Source of the DNA: Candidatus Lernaella stagnicola | Lineage (GTDB): Bacteria; Lernaellota; Lernaellaia; Lernaellales; Lernaellaceae | Assembly: GCA_030765525.1 (NCBI GenBank) | Contig: JAVCCK010000008.1 | Location: 62,001-126,000, forward strand | DNA length: 64,000 bases | Direction of reading: 5' to 3' | Part shown: positions 8,767-17,073 of the stretch, one piece after another | Layout of the letters: every line of letters starts with the position of its first letter | Position numbering within the stretch: position 1 is the stretch's first letter | The notes under the pieces: model-generated | What the model was told of the DNA's origin: nothing | What the model saw: the letters and a program-made list of their open reading frames with translations, nothing else | Database searches by the model: none | Translations under genes and position numbers: made by a program

Positions 8767-10062
8767 ATGTCAGCTAAATCGAGTCCACAGCATCGAATCG
8801 CCTACATCGACATGATGAAAGGCATCGCCTGCCAGATCATGGTGTTCGCCCATGCGATCACGATGAATTTCGGCGCGCTTTCGGTGCCGGAAAAAGCGTT
8901 TTTCACCTTCATCATTTACCCGGCGGGATTGTTCTTCTTGGCCTCGGGCGTCAACGTCGTTCTCTTTTTTGAGAAAAGCCGCGGGCGGGAAGGCTTTCAG
9001 GCCTCACGCTTTTTCCTGATGGCGGCACTCGTGCTTTTCGTCCTCTCGCTGCCGTATTCCATCAATCGCAACAACCTCTTTGTACCGCAAATTTTCCAAG
9101 GTATCGCCGCGACCTACGCGGCGACGTACCTGCTGCTGCGCGCGCGCTTATCCAACACCTGGCTTGTCGTGATCGCCTTTGCCTCCTACCTGCTGTGGTT
9201 CGGAGTTTGGTATTCCGTGGCCGGAGACATCGCCGCGCTGCGGCACCTGGATACGAGGGAAATCTTCCCGGCGACGCTGACATGGCTCAAGCAATTGGGT
9301 CCCGCCCACCGTTTTCTCTTTGTGAATTTCGCCTTATTCCCGTGGGTGAGCTACATGCTGACCGGCGCCGCCTGGTACCGCAGCAACCGCGACCACCCGG
9401 AACACCTGTGGCGTTGGGTGGCGCTATTTTGCGCCTGCCTGGGCGTGGGCGTTTCATCCATCGCGGTGGGCGCTCTGGATCAACCGCTGCTGCTGGACAA
9501 CTTCGCCGACATGCTCATGCGCAACGTGCCGGTGCACTTCTTTTCCTGGATGGGGCTCAACGGCCTGACCGCCATCGCCTTTGCGCGGTGGTATCGCGGC
9601 ACGGACCATTTCGCCAATTCACGGGTGCGGTGGGTGTTGCGTTACGTCGAATACACGGGCAAAGAATCGCTGATGTTTTTCGTTTGGCACTGGGTGATCC
9701 TGTTCTCGGCGAGCGTCTTGCTGCATGTTTTGGGCATTTTCACCTACCTTGCCGACCCGCCGTTCAAGGCCCACCTGACGTGGATCATCGCCATGCCGGT
9801 AGTCGCCTGGACCCTGCCGAAAGTCGTGGCGTTCGGCAAAAAATGGAGTCAACGCCGAAACTTCGTGTACGAAGTCATGACCGTGTGGATCGTCGGCAGC
9901 GCGTTTTCCTTGAGGCTGATCAAGGGCAGGGCCGATGTACCGCCGGCGGCGTTCGTGCTCTCGCTGCTGGCCAGCATCGCCTTCGCCGCGTTTTATCCCG
10001 TCGCCCGCCAAATTTTGCGCGAACGCTATACCGTGCGACCCCGCACGATCAGGCGAAAATAA
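8767..10062 (+). CDS. Multi-pass membrane acyltransferase-like protein, paralogue
   Basis: The 431-residue protein shares layout with the product encoded at 2374-3723: N-terminal YIDMMKGIACQIMVFAHA (compare DWIKGIACIFMLMLHA), about ten membrane helices, an NRNNLF/NRRMLG-type loop after the third helix followed by a Q-G-[IV]-A helix, and a W-[FH]-[LI]-[LM] region near the C-terminus. The conserved early His in helix 1 suits acyl transfer across the membrane as in acyltransferase-3 or HGSNAT-like proteins. GAGGG precedes the ATG. The gene diverges from thrA with a 145-bp shared control region. The GT39 glycosyltransferase follows 67 bp downstream, so acylation of a surface glycan is a reasonable guess, but no substrate is visible. 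Confidence 0.72.
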   Translation: MSAKSSPQHRIAYIDMMKGIACQIMVFAHAITMNFGALSVPEKAFFTFIIYPAGLFFLASGVNVVLFFEKSRGREGFQASRFFLMAALVLFVLSLPYSINRNNLFVPQIFQGIAATYAATYLLLRARLSNTWLVVIAFASYLLWFGVWYSVAGDIAALRHLDTREIFPATLTWLKQLGPAHRFLFVNFALFPWVSYMLTGAAWYRSNRDHPEHLWRWVALFCACLGVGVSSIAVGALDQPLLLDNFADMLMRNVPVHFFSWMGLNGLTAIAFARWYRGTDHFANSRVRWVLRYVEYTGKESLMFFVWHWVILFSASVLLHVLGIFTYLADPPFKAHLTWIIAMPVVAWTLPKVVAFGKKWSQRRNFVYEVMTVWIVGSAFSLRLIKGRADVPPAAFVLSLLASIAFAAFYPVARQILRERYTVRPRTIRRK

Positions 10063-10129
10063 CCGCTCACCTGCGGGCTTTCAGACGCACCGGCATGCGC
10101 AGTGGTCAGAGACCGCGAGTTTTGCCAGA

Positions 10130-11767
10130 ATGGTTCAAACCTTCCGGGGGAAGAAGTTGACGGAAAAGGCCGTGAAGTACGCGGGCCTCGCCGCGGTTGT
10201 GGGATGCCATCTGGCGACACGGCTCGTTGGGCTGCTCGCGTTGCCGATTTTCAACGACGAGGCCATCTACCTGCGCATGGCTCAGCTCGTGCGCCAGGGA
10301 CATGGCTTGGTGTCGCTGTCTCATGAAAGCCTAAAACCCCTTTTCGTGTGGCTTCTGGCCCTTTGTTGGCCGCTGGCCGACGACCCTCTGGTGATGGGGC
10401 GGCTGGTGGCGATCGCTTGCGGCGCGGCTACCGTCGCCGTGATTTACTTGACCCTCTACCGCTGGGGCGGGAAGGGGCCCGCGCTGTTGGCCGGCGCGTT
10501 TTATGTGTTGCTGCCCATGGCGCTGTTTCACGACAAGATGGCGCTTTACGAACCCCTCCTGACGCTGCTGAGCGCGGTGTCACTCGCCGCCGCCTGGTCG
10601 CTGGTGGAAACGCGGACGTGGAAGGCGGTCGTGGTTTTCGGCTTGGCAGCGGGTCTCGGGTTGGCGACCAAGGAATTCGCGCTGTTCTTCCTGCTCTATC
10701 CCCTGGCCGGAGTCGTGGCGCGTTGGCGGGCGCGGCAGCCGGTCGGCAAAGGTCTATGGAGCCGCGTGGGCGTCGCATGGCTGTTGGCGGGGGTGATCTG
10801 GCTGGCGCTGGTCTTCATTCCCTCGTTGACCACGGCGCACGGCATTCTCCACGGGCAGGTGGGCAAGTACGCTTTTTCGGCTGCGGAACTGGCGGCCTTT
10901 CCTTTCGACAAGTGGGCCGCGAACCTCGTCTTCACCAGTGACGCGCTCGGGCGCTACCTTGGCCCGCTGTTTGCCCTGGGCTTGTTGGCGTCGGCGGTTT
11001 GGAGCCTCTGGCGTCGGCGGGAAAATGCTCTCTTTGTCGCCTTGTGCTGGGCGGGGCCGCTGGTCGCGCTATTGTTGGTCGGGCGCACCTTGTTCTCGCG
11101 CTACTTCCTTTTTTTGGTTCCGGCGATGGTGGCTGCTGTGGCGCTGGCGGTTTGGGCCGTGGCGCAAGCGTCCGCGAAGGATAGAGGTCAACGCGGATGG
11201 TGGATCCTTGCGGCTTTGACGGCGGCGATCTTGGTGTTTCCGGCAAGTCTTGCGTGGAAGGTCACGTTTCAGCCGCACGCCGCGCCATTGCCGAGTGGCG
11301 ATCGCGAGCAGCATTTAGATGGTTGGGCGGCCGGATCGCCGTGGCCCAGCGTCAAAACCTACCTGGAACAAGCCGCCGCGACCGAACCGATTGCCGTTTT
11401 TGTCGCGCCGGTGCCCGGACTGTATCACGACGTGTTGAAGCTTTACGTGGAGGGTCCCCGCGTCCAGGTGTGGCCGGTACCGTGGGTGCTGGAAAAGTCG
11501 TTGACGGCGTTTACATCCGGCGACCAAACGACGCGGCTGCCGACATCGATTTACCTGCGTGATCTGCCGCTGCGCGAGGCCGACCCCGCAGACTGGCGGC
11601 GCGCTTTTTTCCTGATCAATGTGCCGCAATTACGCCTGGAGCCTTTCATGAGGCTCAACCCCAACGCAAAACTCGCCCATGTTTCACGCCATGCGCAAGG
11701 AAAAGCATTTGTCGCGCTAATGGAATTGCCGGTACGGGAACCAGAGGCGTCCTCTAGCGAGCCATAA
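10130..11767 (+). CDS. Glycosyltransferase family 39 (ArnT/PMT-like)
   Basis: About 545 residues of an integral-membrane glycosyltransferase that uses polyprenyl-phosphate sugar donors at the outer face of the inner membrane. An early loop carries LPIFNDEAIYLRMA, with the Asp-Glu pair needed for metal and donor binding in this family, followed by KPLFVWLLA and about nine to eleven membrane helices. A soluble C-terminal domain runs from about residue 395. The start at 10130 is chosen because the frame upstream is low-complexity antisense-like and unrelated; the ribosome-binding site is weak. The gene ends 14 bp inside the convergent receiver-domain gene. Target (lipid A, protein or glycan) unknown. 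Confidence 0.85.
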   Translation: MVQTFRGKKLTEKAVKYAGLAAVVGCHLATRLVGLLALPIFNDEAIYLRMAQLVRQGHGLVSLSHESLKPLFVWLLALCWPLADDPLVMGRLVAIACGAATVAVIYLTLYRWGGKGPALLAGAFYVLLPMALFHDKMALYEPLLTLLSAVSLAAAWSLVETRTWKAVVVFGLAAGLGLATKEFALFFLLYPLAGVVARWRARQPVGKGLWSRVGVAWLLAGVIWLALVFIPSLTTAHGILHGQVGKYAFSAAELAAFPFDKWAANLVFTSDALGRYLGPLFALGLLASAVWSLWRRRENALFVALCWAGPLVALLLVGRTLFSRYFLFLVPAMVAAVALAVWAVAQASAKDRGQRGWWILAALTAAILVFPASLAWKVTFQPHAAPLPSGDREQHLDGWAAGSPWPSVKTYLEQAAATEPIAVFVAPVPGLYHDVLKLYVEGPRVQVWPVPWVLEKSLTAFTSGDQTTRLPTSIYLRDLPLREADPADWRRAFFLINVPQLRLEPFMRLNPNAKLAHVSRHAQGKAFVALMELPVREPEASSSEP

Positions 11768-12125
11768 TCCCCTTCACCGTCGCCAGAAAAACCTTGCGGT
11801 CAAAGGGCTTGGTGAAAGTGTGTTCCACGCCGAGGCTCTTGGCCCATTCGATGCAATCCTTGGCCTGCAGGTAGGCCCCACCGCCGGAGATGGCGACGAT
11901 CGCTGGAGTCGGCTTTTGCCGGCGTAATCTCGTAATGACTTCCACGCCGTCCATGCCGGGCATCAGAATGTCGGTGATAATGAGTTTGACCGGCTTGTCG
12001 CCGAAACGATCCATGGCTTCTTTGCCGTTGGCGGCGAGGAGTACTTCGTACCCTTCACGCTCCAACATTTCTTGCAGCAAGGAGCGCATTTGCTCGTCAT
12101 CTTCGATGATCATAATCAGTGGCAT
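11754..12125 (-). CDS. Single-domain response regulator (CheY-like receiver)
   Basis: A 123-residue receiver domain with no output domain. The phospho-acceptor is Asp52 in IITDILMPGMDG, the acidic pair is Asp9/Asp10, the switch residue Ser80 follows VAI, and the conserved Lys is Lys106 in TFTKPF. Such proteins relay phosphate or bind partners directly. No kinase gene is adjacent; the nearest in the window is the PAS/GAF kinase at 47.1-49.1 kb, and pairing them would be speculation. GAAGGAT precedes the ATG. The gene overlaps the end of the convergent GT39 gene. Confidence 0.92.
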   Translation of the reverse strand: MPLIMIIEDDEQMRSLLQEMLEREGYEVLLAANGKEAMDRFGDKPVKLIITDILMPGMDGVEVITRLRRQKPTPAIVAISGGGAYLQAKDCIEWAKSLGVEHTFTKPFDRKVFLATVKGIMAR

Positions 12126-12251
12126 AGAGCAATCCTTCTTTTAGTGAAAATAGCACAGCGAAGGACTCAAGTCGACACCGAAAATACAGAACGGAATTTT
12201 ACGAAAATGACGTTTGTCGAGTTTTCCAGTTGGCGTTTCAATGGCGGGAGG

Positions 12252-12309
12252 AGGGTGTAATTAGTATATTATTCGAATAGTTATATTTTAATACACCCTT
12301 CAGCGGGTG
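12252..12309. promoter_or_regulatory. AT-rich 48-bp palindrome plus competing hairpin
   Basis: An imperfect inverted repeat runs from AGGGTGTA at 12252 to ACACCCT ending at 12299, centred on ATTCGAAT at 12271-12278. The CACCC arm at 12294-12298 can instead pair with GGGTG at 12305-12309, across the stop codon of the polyprenyl synthase gene. On the minus strand the smaller hairpin is followed by an A/T-rich stretch and could end that transcript. The large palindrome could be a terminator, an operator or a leader element for the receiver gene. Function not established. Confidence 0.5.
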
Positions 12310-13262
12310 CGAAATGCGATGGTCCGACAAAGCTGGAAAAACTCACCGTTGTCGCTCCATTCCGGAATTTTCTTGAATAGTCGTTCAACTTCTTTGAGGG
12401 AGTTTTCGAGGTGGTCCGAGACCTTCGCGATCAAATCGGTTTCACGGGCCAGAGCGAGGATGGGCGCGGCGAGCGTCGTGTCGCCGTTACCGAGTTCCGC
12501 CAACAGTCGTTGCCGCTGCTCCGGGGTGCCGATTTCCATCAAAAGCAAATAGGGGAACGTTAGTTTTCCCTCGTTCAAATCCCGCAACACGTCCTTGCCC
12601 GTTTGATCGGTGTCGAAAGCCAGATCGAGCATGTCGTCGGCGATTTGGAACGCGCGTCCCAGTAGAATCCCGGCCTGGAATAGTTGCTCCTGTTGCTCCG
12701 GCGCGAGTTCGGCCAACACGCCGGGAAGGCCGACGCTGAGGCTGATCAGGCTGCCGGTTTTTCGGTCGACGATGTAATTGTAGTGATCCAGTGTTCGGCT
12801 CGATGGCGGGACCGGTACCGACTCCGCCAATTGCCCGGCGGCCAGATCGACCACGGCTTTGCCGACGCGCCGATACACCGTGAGATTGTCCAGGCGGGTC
12901 AGTAACTGCATGGCACGGGCGAAGCAGAGGTCGCCGGTCATGATGGCGAAACGGGCGCCGTTGTTCGTGTGCAGCGCGGGCTGCCCGCGGCGCAACGCGG
13001 CGTTGTCAATCACGTCGTCGTGAAAGAGAGACGCGTTGTGAACCATTTCAATCGCGGCGGCCAGGATCGCGGCGCGGTCGTCGACCACGCCCAATCCGGA
13101 CGCCACGGCATGCAACAGGCGGGCGCGTAGGCGTTTGCCGCCCAATTGCAGCTCGGGCAGATCGTTGGTCCAAGCGATCCATTCCCGCAAGTTGCCGGCT
13201 TCGGCAACCAAGCGCTCGACCTCGTTCAGCCAACCGGCGAGGGTATCCGGAGCGTTCGTCAT
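12300..13262 (-). CDS. Long-chain trans-polyprenyl diphosphate synthase
   Basis: The 320-residue enzyme elongates an allylic diphosphate with isopentenyl diphosphate. The first Asp-rich motif is HDDVID at 81-86, the second ADDMLD at 208-213, with GKDVLRDLNEGK nearby. The residue five before the first Asp is Ala77, a small residue typical of long-chain (hexa- to octaprenyl) synthases rather than geranylgeranyl synthases. The start is set by an ATGA overlap with the upstream menA stop codon, so the two are translationally coupled, and the likely job is supplying the menaquinone side chain. The product might also feed the ether-lipid cluster at 60 kb, but that is inference. Confidence 0.9.
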   Translation of the reverse strand: MTNAPDTLAGWLNEVERLVAEAGNLREWIAWTNDLPELQLGGKRLRARLLHAVASGLGVVDDRAAILAAAIEMVHNASLFHDDVIDNAALRRGQPALHTNNGARFAIMTGDLCFARAMQLLTRLDNLTVYRRVGKAVVDLAAGQLAESVPVPPSSRTLDHYNYIVDRKTGSLISLSVGLPGVLAELAPEQQEQLFQAGILLGRAFQIADDMLDLAFDTDQTGKDVLRDLNEGKLTFPYLLLMEIGTPEQRQRLLAELGNGDTTLAAPILALARETDLIAKVSDHLENSLKEVERLFKKIPEWSDNGEFFQLCRTIAFRTR

Positions 13263-14185
13263 ATGAGGGTACCTATCAATACGCCGGCGCTGCATAGCAA
13301 TCCGGCCATTAAGTGCATCATCAGGGCGTCCGCTTGGGCGGCCCGAACGCGTTGCGGGTCGTCGTATCCCTCAAAGGCGTTGCGGGTCGAGCGCCAAGCG
13401 AGCGGCAAAGCGATCAGGACAATAAGAAAACTCGGTTCGACGACGGCTTTCACCACCGCATACACCACGGCGGCGTACACAAATATATTAAGCAGCATGT
13501 AGCCCCATCGCGCTTTCTTTTTTCCCAGGCGCACTACCAGGTTGTTTTTGCCCGCCAGCTTGTCGGATTCGAAATCCGTGTATTGGTTGATCCACAAAAG
13601 CAGCGCGATGAGTCCGGCGATCGGCAAACTGAGTACAATCGCCTCCCACGTGATACGCCCGGTTTGCACGGCGTAGGTCCCGATCACCGGCGCCGGACCG
13701 AGGAAGACGAAGATGTCGAGTTCGCCCAAGCCGCGGTAGGCCAGGCGCAACGGCGGCGCCGTGTAGAAGTAACCGCCCAGGAATCCCAGCACCATCACGG
13801 CCATGACCTCGAGATGTCCGGCCGGTATCCACACGAGAATGACGATCCCGATCGCCAGGGCCGCCGCGAAACAGATCCAGAACCACCGCTTCACGCTTTC
13901 CGGCGGCACTCCGTCGCGAACAATGGCGTCGCCGCCGCCGGAGTAAGGGCGATCCTCGTCGTGTCGATCGGCCCCGGATGCGAAGTCGAAGAAGTCGTTG
14001 GAGAGGTTCACGCCCACGTGCGCGATCGAAACGCCGAGCAAGGTGAGCAGAAACAGCGGCCAGTCGAACCGGCCGGTGTGGGAATAAGCGACCGCGCCGC
14101 CGAAGGCCACCGGCACGACGGTGCAGGTCAAAAACAGCATGCGCGACTGTCGTGCAAAGTCGCGTAGGATGCGGACGAAACTCAT
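13259..14185 (-). CDS. menA: UbiA-superfamily prenyltransferase, MenA type
   Basis: A 307-residue membrane prenyltransferase with about nine helices. The Mg-diphosphate motifs are NLSNDFFDF with DRHDEDRP nearby, and DFESDKLAGKNNL. The segment PLRLAYRGLGELDIFVFLGP with GTYAVQTG matches 1,4-dihydroxy-2-naphthoate polyprenyltransferases (menaquinone step at the inner membrane). GGGAGG lies just before the ATG at 14185. It is coupled to the long-chain polyprenyl synthase gene by ATGA. The UbiA superfamily also contains the archaeal-lipid enzyme DGGGP synthase; the MenA-like GTYAVQTG region and operon partner make MenA the better call. Confidence 0.85.
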   Translation of the reverse strand: MSFVRILRDFARQSRMLFLTCTVVPVAFGGAVAYSHTGRFDWPLFLLTLLGVSIAHVGVNLSNDFFDFASGADRHDEDRPYSGGGDAIVRDGVPPESVKRWFWICFAAALAIGIVILVWIPAGHLEVMAVMVLGFLGGYFYTAPPLRLAYRGLGELDIFVFLGPAPVIGTYAVQTGRITWEAIVLSLPIAGLIALLLWINQYTDFESDKLAGKNNLVVRLGKKKARWGYMLLNIFVYAAVVYAVVKAVVEPSFLIVLIALPLAWRSTRNAFEGYDDPQRVRAAQADALMMHLMAGLLCSAGVLIGTLI

Positions 14186-14266
14186 GGGACCCTCCCGAAC
14201 GATACGGGCTTCGAAGCGCGGCAAATTTTCTGTTGTGATCAATCGTGTTGAATTCGGATAGACCAA

Positions 14267-14833
14267 CTAGCGCCGCTTTGCAAGCTCCGGCGCCGTGAGC
14301 GTCTCCGTCGAACAGGCTTCCCACTGCCGCAATATCTCGAAAACCACGATACCGCAGGCCGTGGCGACGTTGATGCTCTTCTTGTAACCCTGCATCGGGA
14401 TTTGCACCACGTGATCGCACTGCGCCAGCGTCGCCGAATCGATGCCGCCCACCTCGTTGCCGAACACCAGCGCGACCGGCCGCGGCCACGTGAAGCTGTG
14501 ATGCGCCGGCGCGTCGTCCTGGGTCTCGATGCCGACGATTGGAATGTTTGCAGCCTTCAACGCGGCGATGGCCCCCTGGATATCCCACGTGTGGCTCCAC
14601 GGGACGTAATCCATCGACCCCAACGCGGTCTTGGCGAGTTTGCCGTTCGGCGGATGCGCCGTGTAACCCCACAGGTGCAATTGCGCCACGGCCGCCGCGT
14701 CCGACGTGCGAAAAATCGAACCGACGTTGAATGCGCTGCGAATGTTTTCGAGCACGACATGCAACGGGTGATGCTGCCGTTTCGGCAATTGTTCGGGCGG
14801 CACGTCGCGGTAATGTGGTTCCAAATCAGGCAT
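14267..14833 (-). CDS. SpoU/TrmH-family RNA 2'-O-methyltransferase
   Basis: The 188-residue SPOUT enzyme transfers methyl from SAM to a ribose 2'-OH in tRNA or rRNA. The three SpoU motifs are present: NIRSAFNVGSIFRTSDA, VALVFGNEVGGI and IPMQGYKKSINVATACGI, the last forming the trefoil-knot SAM site. The start ATG at 14833 is chosen because the longer frame upstream overlaps the divergent potassium-channel control region and looks non-coding. It lacks the N-terminal substrate-binding domain of RlmB, so it resembles the compact tRNA methylases. The exact target nucleotide cannot be assigned. Confidence 0.88.
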   Translation of the reverse strand: MPDLEPHYRDVPPEQLPKRQHHPLHVVLENIRSAFNVGSIFRTSDAAAVAQLHLWGYTAHPPNGKLAKTALGSMDYVPWSHTWDIQGAIAALKAANIPIVGIETQDDAPAHHSFTWPRPVALVFGNEVGGIDSATLAQCDHVVQIPMQGYKKSINVATACGIVVFEILRQWEACSTETLTAPELAKRR

Positions 14834-14966
14834 GCGTGCATTGTGTCGTCCGGTGAGGCGCGGGTCAAATCCGCCATCGGGAAGCGCGACAAGCCCCGCA
14901 GCCCGGCGTCTTGTGGTTTGGAGGGGGCGTCGGTATGATCGAAAAATCGAATCCGTGGGAGCGTCG

Positions 14967-15977
14967 TTGGAATCCATCCGATTACTTAAGTGGGTCTTGC
15001 TCATGATCACGGTGGTGCTGTTGTTGGGCACCATCGGATACTCCATGCTCGAGGACGTCACGCCCTTCGAAGCCTTCTACATGACCGTCATTACCATCAC
15101 GACCGTGGGCTTCCGCGAGACCTTCGCTTTAGACGATAGCGGCCGCCTTTTCACGATCATCCTAATCTTTATGGGCGCAGGCATGATCATGTTAACGATC
15201 GGCGTATTGACGCAGATCGCTGTCGAAGGCACCTACCAACGCGCCCGGGAGCAAAAACGCGTGCAACGAAAAATTGGTAATCTGACGAACCATTATATCG
15301 TCTGCGGGGCCGGGCGAATCGGCCAGTATGTGTTGGGCGAACTCAAAAAACGCCACGTCCCGATTGTCGTGCTCGAGGCCGACGAGGCCGTGTACCAAGA
15401 ATTGATCGACGACAACATCGTCGCTTTGCACGGCAGCGCCACGGAAGAAGAATTTCTGCTCAAGGCGAACCTCGAAAACGCCAAGGGGTTGATCGTCACC
15501 GTCAGCAGCGACGCCGAGGCCGTGTTCATCATCTTGACCGCGCGGGATATCAACCCCGACCTGTTCATCGTGGCCCGGTCCATCGAAGAGCACAACGAAT
15601 CCAAGCTGCGGCGCGCCGGCGCCAACCGCGTCATGTCGCCCTACCGCCTCATCGGCAAGCGGATGGCCAACTCCATGCTGCACCCGGCCGTCATCGACAT
15701 GATCGACTCCCTGATGTTCTCCGACGAACTCGACCTCGCGCTCGAAGGCGTCAAGGTCTATTCCAGCAGCCCGGTCGCCGGGCAAACCCTGCGCGACAGC
15801 CACATTCGCGACAAGTTCGGGCTGATGATCATCGGCGTCCAGAAAGCCCACGGCAACATCATCTTCAATCCGATGGCCGAGGAAGTGATCGAGCCGGGCG
15901 ACACTTTGATTTCCATCGGCGAGAAAGATGCGCTGATGCGCTTGACGGAGTATCTGGCGGGTAGCGGTCGGGGTTAG
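14967..15977 (+). CDS. Two-TM potassium channel with RCK/TrkA-N and TrkA-C domains
   Basis: About 336 residues: helix 1 at about 7-25, pore loop and filter TTVGFR at 45-50, helix 2 at about 62-83, a basic linker, then an RCK (TrkA-N) Rossmann domain from about 109 (HYIVCGAGRIGQ) and a TrkA-C domain from about 250. This is the MthK/Kch architecture for a ligand-gated K channel. The filter TVGF is an accepted variant of TVGYG, but the following residue is Arg rather than Gly. A TTG start at 14967 has GGGAG 5 nt upstream; GTG at 14955 is an alternative. The first helix begins before the first in-frame ATG (15003), so an upstream start is required. Divergent from the SpoU methylase gene. Confidence 0.88.
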   Translation: MESIRLLKWVLLMITVVLLLGTIGYSMLEDVTPFEAFYMTVITITTVGFRETFALDDSGRLFTIILIFMGAGMIMLTIGVLTQIAVEGTYQRAREQKRVQRKIGNLTNHYIVCGAGRIGQYVLGELKKRHVPIVVLEADEAVYQELIDDNIVALHGSATEEEFLLKANLENAKGLIVTVSSDAEAVFIILTARDINPDLFIVARSIEEHNESKLRRAGANRVMSPYRLIGKRMANSMLHPAVIDMIDSLMFSDELDLALEGVKVYSSSPVAGQTLRDSHIRDKFGLMIIGVQKAHGNIIFNPMAEEVIEPGDTLISIGEKDALMRLTEYLAGSGRG

Positions 15978-15980
15978 GGC

Positions 15981-17015
15981 TTACCGGTTGCGATAGCAGC
16001 CGCCCGCGATGTCACGGTAGAAAAGAATGTCGGCCACCCGCAACTTGGCGCCGCGGCGATGACGGTCGAGGATCTGCACGCCGCGCTCCTTGAGTTGCCG
16101 CCGGTGTTTGATAAGTTCCTTGCCGACCACGTAATCCACGACATAAACCAAATTGCCCCCGGCCGCCGCGTATTGTTGCCCGTAGGAGATGGGCACGTCC
16201 GCCGAGGGCGGTTCCAGAAGCGAACGCATGATCGGCGTCACCTTGCGACTGCCGGCCGCCAGCAAGAGAACCGTCCGCGCCCGAAACACTTGCTTCGCGC
16301 TCATGGACGTGGCAAAGCGCGGCACCTGTTGCGCCGAGGGAAAGTAGCCGTCGGCCACGGCGTTGACGACCGTGTTGTCGTCGAGCCGCACCAGCAGCGT
16401 GCTGCTCATCGACCACGGAATGCCGGACTCGTGAAACGCCACGTGACCGCGACCGCCCACGCCGATCACCTGCAGATCGATGCCGCCCGCGGCGCGGATC
16501 TTCCTGTCGTAAGCGTCTAGAATTTCACTGCGTACCCAACGCAGATAGGACGAGTGCGCTTTCCGGGAAATCACGATGGCGCGTCCCGAATCGCCGCCGC
16601 GCTCCCGCCAATCGTCGGGATGGGCGCGAAGTTCTGACCGCAGTTCGTCTTGATCGATCACGCAGCCGAGCGGCAGATCTATGGACGCGAAAGGGCGGCT
16701 GAGCAAGCCGAACAATTCGGTGGTCATGAAATAGCTGTAGCTGGCCGGGTGCAGCGTGCGGGCCTGCGCGTTATCGCCGGGCAAGCCGACGTACTCGTCC
16801 AAATTGAACGTGCGTATACGGCGCGGGTCGATACGCCCCTGGTTGGCCGCGTACTGAAAATGCTTGTACAAACCCACCGGCGAGGTGCCCGTCGCCAGGC
16901 CGAGCACGTAGCGGTCTTTGATGGCGAGTTGGGCTTTCAGGTCGGCGTGTAGAAGCTCAAAGGCGACTTCACTCATCTGGTCGTAATCGTTTGCCACTAC
17001 CACGCGAACAGGCAT
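15981..17015 (-). CDS. Glucosamine-6-phosphate deaminase-like protein
   Basis: The 344-residue protein of the NagB/6-phosphogluconolactonase fold is longer than the usual 260-270 residues of NagB. Family motifs are LGLATGTSPVGLYKHF, RTFNLDEYVGLPGDN (catalytic Asp-Glu region), DLQVIGVGGRGHVAFHESG and an RKV tail block. Extra length lies around residues 125-165 (a charged insert, PDDWRERGGDSGRAIV) and at the C-terminus. The usual GNGH of NagB is GRGH here. It follows the beta-helix gene and glmM on the same strand, which supports a role in hexosamine-phosphate balance, converting GlcN-6-P to fructose-6-P. A related sugar-phosphate isomerase activity is possible. Confidence 0.82.
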   Translation of the reverse strand: MPVRVVVANDYDQMSEVAFELLHADLKAQLAIKDRYVLGLATGTSPVGLYKHFQYAANQGRIDPRRIRTFNLDEYVGLPGDNAQARTLHPASYSYFMTTELFGLLSRPFASIDLPLGCVIDQDELRSELRAHPDDWRERGGDSGRAIVISRKAHSSYLRWVRSEILDAYDRKIRAAGGIDLQVIGVGGRGHVAFHESGIPWSMSSTLLVRLDDNTVVNAVADGYFPSAQQVPRFATSMSAKQVFRARTVLLLAAGSRKVTPIMRSLLEPPSADVPISYGQQYAAAGGNLVYVVDYVVGKELIKHRRQLKERGVQILDRHRRGAKLRVADILFYRDIAGGCYRNR

Positions 17016-17073
17016 ACCGCATTCCTTTCCAATTCCACTGAAAAAAAACGAAATGTTGTGTTTGAACGTCTGT

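Noticed and set aside
13259-14185. UbiA-family gene as digeranylgeranylglyceryl phosphate synthase
   Set aside because: It would complete the archaeal-lipid pathway, but GTYAVQTG and the coupled long-chain polyprenyl synthase are those of MenA. The gene is also 46 kb from the GGGPS cluster.
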